DNA of 64,000 bases from Zelopaecilomyces penicillatus (Eukaryota; Ascomycota; Sordariomycetes; Hypocreales; Pseudodiploosporaceae): NCBI GenBank assembly GCA_005765155.1, contig VCCP01000006.1:694501-758500 (forward strand). The letters run 5' to 3'. Within the stretch, counting starts at the first letter, position 1, and every line of letters starts with the position of its first letter. The translations under genes were made by a program, and so were the position numbers. The notes beneath the pieces were generated by a model. It did not search any database and was not told where the DNA came from. It saw nothing but the letters and a program-made list of their open reading frames with translations. Shown piece after piece: positions 21,953 through 31,738 of this stretch.

Positions 21953-24385
21953 GCATTTTCTGAAAACAAAACACAGTCAAAATGATCCCCATTTCCATTA
22001 GAAATGTTCGGAAAATCCAGAACCAGACTTATTTTAAAAGTTGACGCGAAAGACGACAGGAATAAGGGTAGTTGTATTTGAGAGTCGGACAAACTTCGTC
22101 CATGGCACTTTCGTTCTTCGAAATACACCTTCAACCTAACGCGGAAAAGAAATTCTCTGACCGAATAATTCCGAATACTGCCGAGTCTAGACAGACGAAA
22201 GCCCTTTTCTTAACAGTTTTTCGATTGTTAAAACGCGTTGTACTTCTTTTATGGTTAGAATGCGAGAGAAGGAAACGAAACAGTCGTCATCGCGATTTCG
22301 GAAAGCGAACGAAGAAGGTGAATCAAGCACACTGGACGTCACCGCAAGTACTTGCTGATTTGGGTGGATGAATGATGGACCATGATCCCAAAATGTATAA
22401 TAAACTTGCTTAAACTTGCTTTTCAATTTCTTTCATGTTATTATTGTCGAGAATATACCTGTTGCAAACTTTGCCACAACGCCATATACGGCTAACCATG
22501 CTCTGGTGACCAAGTACCTTGAATGCCGTCTTTACCAAAGAAAATATTGTAAACGGTAGGCAATGTGTTTAGCTCACCAAAAGCCTCTCAAACATAACAG
22601 CATGACATGGATAAAGTTGCTGCTCTGCTCACGCTTCCAGGGATGCCTCACTTCTCTGCCTATGGGGAACTGTTCTCTACTTCGTCACATCTTGCCTCGG
22701 CCAAAAAGAAAGCAAGTTTTGTTTCTCCAAACTCGAACCTAAAAAAATTTCATCCCCAAGTGCAAAGTCATCTGAACTTTGCATCCCAAAGGGCTGACAC
22801 CTGGCACTCACTTGAGAAACCGACAAGAGCAAAACTGTACGAACGCTTCCAGCCTTTACCACGAAGATCTTTTTCATCTGATCTAACCAGTGATATCATC
22901 AACGAGCATTCCACACCTTTACAATTACTACTCTTTCAAGCATTCGCTCACGCGTTTTCTGGGTCTGGGCATTCGGGAACCTCGAGACCCTACCAGGCTG
23001 ACTAGAGCCACGAGACGACGCATGGGTATACTGCATAACATGTCGAATATACCTACTTGATCGAGATCTGTTCCTTGTTATATGGGATTGAAACCATAAA
23101 GTCTGGTGTGGTGCTGATCAGGCGCGTGTGCCACGTCGCCTTTGCTGGAGATTTGAGGTTCTGTTGAGATACGAAATACCCATTTCTTGTGTTACAAAGT
23201 AACTCGAATGACCCTATGACAGAAGCGAATGATATAACAATCAGATTCTTTACAGGCAACAAGACAACTGATCCGATAATATTCTCGGTTTATATGTCAA
23301 GTCGTGCCCTCGGGACGAGAGAGGTGCGTCCACATTCAGGAACCCAGCCAACATAGGGTTACATAACCAGGGTATTCGTACTACACTCATAACACGTTTT
23401 AGAATCACGAGTACTAGTAATACAAGCTGTTTCTAGTCATTTGCGTCATCACTGGCCGTATCCTACTTAGGTTCCAGTGGGTGTCTGGGTGACAGCTTGG
23501 CTGCCTTCAGGCACGAAAGCGACGTTCTCGCTGTAGTCCAGACTTGTTGTTAATTGATACTTAACAGCCTCTAAAGTCATACGTATTGTCAATCCTTCAT
23601 ATTAGAACATGATAAGATGTTGAGTGCTGACTTTGCTTCTCTAGCTTCAAATACATATTTGCTCCCTAGCATTTGCCTGACCGTTTTCTAAAGACAAATC
23701 AAGACCAATAACAGCTTTCAAAAAGAAGCATTTAAGCTTCTTCAATACAGCTGTAGCTCGACCAATAACTGGCAATCGAAAGGCGTTCACAAGCCGTCCG
23801 GAAGGTGAGCTCCAGGGTCGTATCGATGCACCACATCACGAGCTAAGTCCAGCCACCTGAAGCTATCAAACGAACGCCCCAGCCAGCATCTCCATTCTGC
23901 CAACCAGTTGTATACCTGTTCACATGACAGTAGCCTATAAAAAATAACGGCAACAACGTGCGATGGAATGCAACGGGTTTTGGTTGGCGTGACCCCTGGT
24001 TCCTGGATCATGGATCGACCCCTCCCGCAGAACCCTACCCCTCAGCCACCCGCGATGACCCCCAACGTCATCACGAGTTTGGTCGGTTCCGGATTGGGAG
24101 TTGGACTGACTCGCTTCTCCGGTGCTATTTATACCGAGCTCCAGTGCCCAGATCATGTCCAGCTGCCAGGTTCAGAAAACGATCAACCAAACTGTACAAC
24201 TTTCATCAATTTAAACTCAGACACCAAACTGCATATTCACAGTGGAAACGCCCTCTTGTGGTTCCATAGCTACCTACTTTGTGTATGTGTTTGCTACCAG
24301 AAAAGAACTGAATCATGCTTTGACTGACTGACCATACCGACTAGAACAACTCACCAAACTGCATTGGAATAGTGAACCTGCTAAA
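21953..24385. other. Intergenic region upstream of beta-galactosidase
   Basis: This 2.4-kb stretch contains one 132-codon frame of doubtful status at 22607-23005. It also holds the presumed beta-galactosidase promoter, with a TATTTATA sequence at about 24127-24134. No tRNA or transposon was seen. Confidence 0.5.
22607..23005 (+). CDS. Doubtful hypothetical ORF, 132 codons
   Basis: This is an intact ATG-to-stop frame in otherwise empty DNA. The product is Ser/Lys/Phe-rich with no signal peptide, membrane span or recognised motif. Codon usage is not obviously that of the neighbouring genes and no splice structure supports it. It may be a chance frame; it is listed only because nothing else occupies the region. 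Confidence 0.15.
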   Translation: MDKVAALLTLPGMPHFSAYGELFSTSSHLASAKKKASFVSPNSNLKKFHPQVQSHLNFASQRADTWHSLEKPTRAKLYERFQPLPRRSFSSDLTSDIINEHSTPLQLLLFQAFAHAFSGSGHSGTSRPYQAD

Positions 24386-27300
24386 ATGGCTGAACCCTCC
24401 GTGTTTCCCGAGGCCCTCCCGGACTGGAGCAACGTCAAAGTCATCCACCGCAACACACTTACTCCTCGCAGCAACTTTTACCTCTTCAACAATGAGGCAG
24501 ATGCCTTGACCAGGGATGTGTCAAAGGCCAAGGCTCAGTGTCTCTCAGGCACATGGAAGTTCGACCTGTCCAAGTCTCCCTTCAATGGCCCCAAGGACTT
24601 TTATAAGAGAGACTACGACACGTCCAGCTTCAAGGATATCACCGTCCCTGGCATGTGGCAACTACAGGGGTTTGGCAAAGGTCCTCACTATACCAACATC
24701 AAGTACACTTGGCCAGTTGACCCCCCTCATGTTCCTTACCAAGAGAACGAGTGCGGCCGATACGTGGTCAAATTCTCTGTGCGCGACTCATTTGCCGACC
24801 ACCAGCTACGTCTTCGTTTTGAGGGTGTGGACGCTGCCTTCAAGGTTTGGATCAATGGAACTGAGGTTGGCTACTCTCAAGGGTCCAGGAATCCCAGTGA
24901 ATTCGACGTTTCAAAGTTGATTGAGGTCGGCTCTGAGAAGGAGAATGTCCTAGCTGTGGAAGTGTACCAGCGGTGTGATGGCAGCTACCTAGAAGACCAA
25001 GATGAGTGGTGGCTCAGTGGCATCTTTCGAGATGTGTACATCCACGCCTTCCCCAAGGTCCATCCACTGGACTTTCAAGTTACGACAGATCTCGACGCCA
25101 AATACGAGAATGCGACTTTGAAGATCAAGGTCGATGTGAGCGAGCCCTCGGACATCGAGGGGAAGCTCCTGGACGCTCAAGGGCACGTTGTTATCCAGAG
25201 TACCAAGAACTTCAAAGACTCAGACTCATTCCAACTGCTTGTTGAAAACCCACAGAAGTGGACTGCCGAGACACCTTATCTGTATACGGTGGTACTTAAC
25301 ATTTTGAGCGGGCAGAAATGTAGTCTGGTTCAAAAGATCGGATTCCGGGCCGTTGGCTTAGTAGACGGTGTCTTTTGTGTCAACGGAAACCCAATCAAGA
25401 TTCGCGGTGTCAACAGGCACGAACATCATCCCGATCATGGGAGAGCTGTTCCATACGATTTTATGAGAAAGGACCTGCTTATCATGAAGCAGCACAACAT
25501 CAACGCAATTCGCACCTCTCACCAGATCAACGATCCGCGAATGTACGACGTTGCGGATGAACTTGGGCTCTGGGTCATTGACGAAGCAGACTTGGAATGT
25601 CATGGATTTGGAGAAATTGGTAGCAATGATGCATCATCTTATACTTCGAATAACCCCGAGTGGAAAGAACAATACGTCGACAGAGCGAGACAAATGGTCG
25701 CACGCGACAAGAACCACGCCTGTATCATCATCTGGTCGCTTGGAAACGAGGCTTTTTACGGCCAAAACCACCAGGCCATGTACGATTGTATCAAGCAGAT
25801 GGACCAGACACGCCTTGTCCACTATGAAGGTGATCAATCAGCCAAGTCTGCAGACATATTTAGTCGCATGTATCCGACACTCGAGTATGTCGAGAACTTC
25901 GCAAAGGAGCGCAACTGGACAAAGCCACTAGTCTTATGCGAGTTCCTCCATGCGATGGGCAACTCTGAGGGAAATGCCAAGGAGTACATTGACATTTTCT
26001 ACAAGCACCCAAGACTTATGGGTGGCCTTGTGTGGGAATGGGCAAACCATGTAAGCTTTTTAATCCCCTAAATATTGACTATAAAATATCAGATGTTAGT
26101 AGTATGTAACGGAAAGTCTAATCAGGGGATATGATAGGGCCTTCGGACGAAGACGAAAGATGGCATCGAGTATATGGCATACGGCGGCGACTTTGGCGAT
26201 GTCCCCAACGACTATAACTTTGTTATGGACGGGCTCTTGTTCTCAAACCACACTCCGAGTCCTAATATTGTTGAGTATGCCAAGTGCATTGAGCCTGTTC
26301 AGACGATGTCTCTTGATGGGAATAAGGTGACGGTCGTGAACCGATATGACATTGTTGGTTTGGAGCACTTGAGCTGCACTTGGGAGGTTGTGGCGGATGG
26401 TAAGATAATTGGCACTTCTACTGTTGCTTTACCACGAGGTGAGTGTTCTTTTTCAAGGAAATATCCAACATTGTCCCCCCCCCCCCCCTTTTTTTTTTTG
26501 GCAGATCAACATATCTTATCCTTTAGCTGTGTTCAAACTAAAATGTGGATAGACTAACCCGTTGTATGTCTAGGCATTAAACCACACACTGAAGCAGTAT
26601 TGACCCTCGAAGGCTTCAATTCTGAATTGCTTCGTGATATCAAGGGGGAAGCATATTTGACTCTTCATTTCAGGATCAAAGAGTCGACAAACTGGGCGTC
26701 AGCTGGCCATCGGGTTGCTTTTGGTCAACTGCAACTGACCAAACCACAGCCCATCGCAGCATTCACTTCTATGGAAGAGGTAGCAAAACCCAAACTCTCA
26801 CGGCCGGATGAAACACATTTATCTATTACTTCGGCCTCGGGAAGTTCAACCTGGGGCATCGACATTACTTCCGGCGCTCTAGTTAGTTGGAGGAGGGCCA
26901 ACAACCCAGACGCTGAACTACTTACACAGCCCGTCACTATGGACTTTTACCGTGCTCTGACAGACAATGACCGCAGCGGTCATGGAAGACAGTGGGTTGA
27001 TCAGCTTCTCCACATGACATCAGTGCATACCCGCCAGGTGAAATGGCAAGAAGTCGAAGACGGCGTCAAGGTCGAAGTCACATCGAGAATCGCCCCCCCA
27101 GCGCTCGCTTGGGGCGTCGATGTACTATTCACTTACACCTTCCGCGGCGACTCCCTCGCCCTCCACATTCACGGAAAGCCCAGCGGCCTCCGCCTCCCTG
27201 AGACATTTGCACGCATCGGGCTAACCCTCGGCGTAGACGGCATCGACGCCGCCCGCTGGTGGGGCCGTGGGCCGGGCCCCTCCTACAGAGACACCAAACA

Positions 27301-27676
27301 ATCCCAAGCATTTGGCAACTGGGAATCTAAAATTGAGGATCTTTGGGTAGACTACGAGTTCCCCCAGGACGGGGTTAACAGAACCGATGTCCGCTGGGTA
27401 GAGTTTGTGGATAATACTGCGGCTAATAACAGAATCCTACGCGCTAGCTTTGGGGATCTTGAAGGCGCGAGCTTCTCGGCGATGCGTTATGCTACAAAGG
27501 ATGTTGATCAGTGTACGCATCCGTATGAGCTGCATGCGAGAAAGCGTAAGGATACGGTTGTGAGGTTGGACTGGATGCATCACGGGATGGGGACGGCGTC
27601 GTGTGGGCCGTGGACGTTGCCGAAGTATCAACTCCGAACGGATCAGGAGTTTGATGTTGATCTACTTTTGGAGTAG
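24386..27676 (+). CDS. Beta-galactosidase, LacZ type (glycoside hydrolase family 2)
   Basis: Three exons, 24386-26050, 26138-26438 and 26574-27676, give 1022 residues, almost exactly the length of E. coli LacZ. Domain order is that of LacZ: a sugar-binding jelly roll (WKFDLSKSP...VPGMWQLQGFG), an Ig-like GH2 domain, a TIM barrel and the C-terminal beta-galactosidase small-chain domain (STWGIDITSGALVSW onward). The GH2 signature is intact: NAIRTSHQINDPRMYDVADE then LWVIDEADLECHG. The general acid/base is Glu455 (SLGNEAF) and the nucleophile Glu519 (LCEFLHAMGNS). There is no signal peptide, so the enzyme is probably cytosolic and hydrolyses lactose or other beta-galactosides after uptake. Start context AAAATGGC is good. 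Intron 2 (26439-26573) contains a C14T11 tract with a decoy acceptor. All key residues are present, so an active enzyme is expected. Confidence 0.96.
26475..26499. repeat. C14-T11 homopolymer tract inside beta-galactosidase intron 2
   Basis: Fourteen consecutive C (26475-26488) are followed by eleven T (26489-26499) and GGCAG, forming a strong polypyrimidine tract in front of an unused AG. Confidence 0.85.
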
Positions 27677-28756
27677 AAGTGTGTGGAAAGGGGGGGGAAA
27701 GAGGATCTCCTTTGTGTTCTTTTGTGCGTGTGTTTGTGTGTTTGTGTTTGTGTTTCGTTGTGTATGGGCTTGTTTATTTTTTTTGTATTCGGGGTGAATA
27801 ATGGACATCTAATAGCCTCATCACTATCTTTACTAATTATTTGGATTTATCATCAAAACTATTTTCTGCTGTGTTATCCGTCTTCAAAAACTCTGATTTG
27901 ATATGAGTATATAAAACCTCTGGGCATTCGAATGAGCTTTCTGGTTTAACACTGTAACTGATATTGATTGCCATGCATGCTGTTGATATTTGGTTTACAT
28001 ATCTGTCAAATACAATACAATACATCTTATCCGTTTATTTTATTTGAGCAGATATACTCTGATTCTGCCTGCATGCACACACACACACACAAGGTCAGAG
28101 TCTCAAACTCGAATACGAATACAACCCATACACCCATCGCTTCAGCTGCATTCTCCCCCCATACACAACATCTCCCATGTCATCCTCGACAGCCATCCCC
28201 AACCTCTCACATAAAACACACCGCCCATGGGAGAAAGGAAAAGCAAACGATCACCCCAACTTGGTCCAACGCGCACATGACCAACAGTGATGCAGTGTTT
28301 TGTGTACCTAGCCCTCGTGCTGAACCTCTCGCTACAAAGTACGTCACTGAATGTGCAACAGCCGTTCAACAATGGGGAGGCAGGAAGGGTCAACAGGCGA
28401 GCAAGCTCACATGTATTCCAACATGCCTCATCATTCGGCGGCCATCGAATAACTAGCCGAGAACTTCCCATTTCAGCTTGGTTGTGTTCGCTACGGTATG
28501 CCGTCTTTGGCATCATTCGAGCATGTCCAGCCGAGACTAGTAGTTAGTCTAATGGAGGCCGCGTGCCCTCAAAAAGGGGTATGAACGGATCTCTCTGCTC
28601 GGTTATATATGTGTAGATAGATTTCGTGTCTGTCCATCGTAATGACCAAGAGCATAACGGAAACTACACTTTACTCCAAGTTGAAGTCAACTAAAAACAA
28701 GAAAATCCTAGCGAGTAAGGAAGAAGAAGAAGAAGAAGAAGAAGAAAAAGAAAAAT
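27677..28756. other. Intergenic region with microsatellites
   Basis: This 1.1-kb stretch contains a TGTGTTTGTG-rich tract just after the beta-galactosidase stop, a (CA)8 repeat at 28076-28091 and a (GAA)9 repeat at 28720-28746. A possible upstream signal-peptide exon for the next gene lies at 28290-28338. Confidence 0.55.
28720..28746. repeat. (GAA)9 microsatellite
   Basis: Nine perfect GAA units end 10 bp before the annotated ATG of the PhiA-like gene. They are either in its 5' leader or inside an intron, depending on the gene model. Confidence 0.9.
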
Positions 28757-29422
28757 ATGTGGACGCCGTTCTTCCTACGCTCTCTCATGAGCACGACGGC
28801 AGCGTCAAATGTTTACTTCACAATCACGGCCTACGCACCCGGTAACCCGCAGCTCGACGGCAAAATCATCAATGCCCGGGGGCGCAATTTCGTCATTGGG
28901 GCTGAAGTTCCAAGCACCTACTGCGCTTTGGATGACCCTCGTCAGTGCCCGGCTGGTGATGTCACACTCGTCAACGAAGACATGTCTCTCCTCGCGGTAG
29001 GCGGCAGATCATCCCTCCAACACAACCAAAACACTACCTATTCAACCTTGTACTAACATTAGTCTCTTCTCTTTATTTAGTCCGAAGTCCCAGGCGGCCA
29101 GTTCATCTTTGTGAGCCCCGACGGTTCCATCAGCTACCCGTCCGCTCACTCGGCCCTGCGACCCCCGGGTTCTCAGGTCGATGGTTTCTACGCATCTCAG
29201 ATCCTCTCTAATCGTGGCCCTTCCACAACCATCCTTTCGTGGCAGTCGGTTAATGGCCCGGCTGGCTTATGGGCGTGTCCAGTATCGCCCAATATACCCA
29301 TCTACAATCAAGCGTTTTTGAGAGCGGCCACAAGAACCTTCACTGGAGTTGGGTGTGTCTCGGTGGCAGGTATACGGATTCGTCCTGCTGGAGATGCCTT
29401 TGGCGCTTGGGAGTACACCTGA
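28757..29422 (+). CDS. PhiA-like (IgE-binding-type) cell-wall protein; 5' end uncertain
   Basis: The body of the gene has two exons, ending at 28996 and running 29081-29422, with an 84-bp intron (donor GTAGGC, branch TACTAAC). The mature part matches the ascomycete PhiA/allergen family of small secreted wall proteins: NVYFTITAYAPG, LDGKIINARG, TYCALDDPRQCPAGD, VPGGQFIFVSPDG and SYPSAHSA. Cysteines pair as in relatives. PhiA is needed for conidiation-related wall structure in Aspergillus. With the ATG at 28757 the protein has 193 residues, but its N-terminus (MWTPFFLRSLMSTTAAS) is a poor signal peptide. An alternative first exon at 28290-28338 encodes MQCFVYLALVLNLSLQ and splices in phase to 28803 (TSNVYFT). 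The family call is secure; the start is not. Confidence 0.78.
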
Positions 29423-31738
29423 TGAGGAGTTGGGACAACAGTCTGCTTGAAAGGCGTTTTGATGAGTATGTTTGCTATCAGGGGTAAACGGTGGGAATGT
29501 TGATAAGGAACCGACAGCCCCTCTAGCAGCTGTTCCAAAGGGTCCTCAGTACGTTTTCAACAGGGCAAATGCCTCTAGCTCAAGACATCAACGGCATTTT
29601 GTAGAGATTATTGCTTGAAATAAATCGTAGACTTTCCTTTGATTATCCTTCAAGCTTACATCAAGTACTTTCAGTCTGACGTCTTTGTTTTGTTCACTAT
29701 GGTCAATCATTGCTGGGTTTACTTACGCCTACCTAGTGAAGTATCAGGAGCATGGAAGTGTATTATCACCCCCAAGCCATCTGCCAGCACATCTTCTAAT
29801 CATGGATCTGTGGGATTTCCAACAGCCTTGCTAGGCTCAAGATCAGCCCGTCTACCAAACTTGGATTCATGTCAGTCACTAACTAATTTTCTTTATTTTA
29901 TTCAACCCGACTGCACCGGCAAGCTCCGTCGGTAAAGCTGGCGCTATCGGCGCTCAAGGCGTTGGCAAAGCCGGTAAATACTAGATATTGGTGTTACAGG
30001 GAGGTTAGGGGGCTTGGAGGGGCCTGGAGGGGCCATGTCGCCGCCTATCGTCAAATCACAGCGCCTAAAGAGCCCCTCCAGGGTTCGTCCGTGGCCCCAA
30101 TCCATGATCGATCCCGTGCGGTAATCCCACTCCTGGCCACCTCGCTTGCTCACCTCCATCATCAACCCATCAACAACCTACAGCTTACCTACAGGCCATG
30201 CACCCATATGTAATTGTTAGGTCATTGCATTAACTACACAAGCTCAGGGGCCGACAGCGGCTCCTCCACGTTCCCCCTTGCCCCCGGATCGCGCCGAGCA
30301 CTGCAGGTCTGAGGCTGGCTGATATGCTGGGGCCATTATCGGCTTCAACTCTCTTCATTCAGCTCCGGCTTCCAGGAGAAGTGCAACCGTGCAGGGCCCC
30401 GTCACCGCCCGCCACTTTTCCACCATTTGCCAAGATCACCCGCTGTAATTAATCAACTCGTACAAACAAACGGGTTGGGGAAGATCTGTTGCCACGCCTC
30501 CCGATGGAGCTTAGCTAGTTCCGATATCTCACATGTACTCTGCGTTACTACAGGTTGAGTCACTTGGGGGCGACAAGAAGATTGAAGGGGCGGTGGTGGT
30601 GGTGGTGGTAGTGCGTGGGAGAAGTACAAAACAGACCAACTTCCCCAAGCTTGACATGACATGAACAGGATCTCGCATTTTTGTCTTTTGGTGAGAAGAA
30701 GGGCTGAAGAGCCTCGTACTTGAATCTTTTTCTCTGTCTTCTGATAGGGCCTTCCCCCGTGAATAACCTCAACCGAAGAAGCAGCACGTCGCTCATGCTG
30801 GTCGCTCATCGAACTGACCGAGAGGCGGCTGGTCTCCCGGGCCCATCATGCGGCTGGTGCACTAGGATTGCCGTGGTCGAGGAGCCACGGCAAGTAGAGC
30901 CTCCGCCTCAGTCCAACGAAGAGGGTAAGTTGTGATGATTATGGTGTATTTTCACTCATTTCTTCCTTTTTCATGTGGCTTTTCATCTGTGCTTTACTCC
31001 CTAATCTGTGGGTATCATCGACCAGCTTGAACTCAACTTGAATGTTGCTATTTCGAATCCGTCGTCGGCCTTGAGGGTCTCGCACTCATCGAACAACAAG
31101 TCGATGAAAGACGAACTGCTCCTTTGGAAATTTCATGATAAACAGTGCGGAATGCATCCTGGATCCGTGGCCTATTCCATCTCGGTTGTGTCTTGGAGAA
31201 ACCTGAACGAGCAAGTCCACACTCGTCGTGAGAGACGAGTTTCTGAGGAACCCGAACCCAGTGATCGACGCGGGACACCGTGCAGGCGCTGGAACGGTTC
31301 TGTTAGTGGCAGTTTTAGTGGGCAGTCAGTGATTATAGTGGTCCCAGTGGTCCTAGTGGTCCCCTGAAACTGTCTGCGTGGTCCGTGACAGTGACAGCGC
31401 CGAAACCGCGCCAGCACGTCATCTTGAGAGGCGTCACCTCACCTCCTTGGGCCACCGTCAAGGCCACGGTCTGGTCGCTGGCTTTATTTTCCCTTCCGAC
31501 TAACTTCTGCTACTCATTCGCAAAATCTTTCATTTTCTCTTATTGTTGGCATCATTGGCGTTTTAATCAGGGGCTCTCTTGCTTTGGTCAATTGCTTTCC
31601 CTTTCCCTGCCAGCCTTCAATGCTTCAGTTTGGCAAACTGGACCGCCACTATTTTGCCCCGCCGTCTTTGTTCCCGTGCTGATCACCACCTTCCTGACAG
31701 CTATCCAGCCAGCTTCGACATTCACCGCAACAGCCACG
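29423..31738. other. Intergenic region upstream of DUG2
   Basis: This 2.3-kb stretch has no recognised gene. It contains a 10-bp inverted repeat (30023-30032 with 30073-30082), a (GGT)6 microsatellite at 30592-30609 and a long open but ATG-less frame leading into DUG2. Confidence 0.5.
30592..30609. repeat. (GGT)6 microsatellite
   Basis: Six perfect GGT units in intergenic DNA. Confidence 0.9.

Noticed and set aside
31385..31738. In-frame 118-codon extension upstream of the DUG2 start
   Set aside because: The frame is open and includes hydrophobic stretches, but it contains no ATG, and Dug2 homologues begin close to the WD40 domain.
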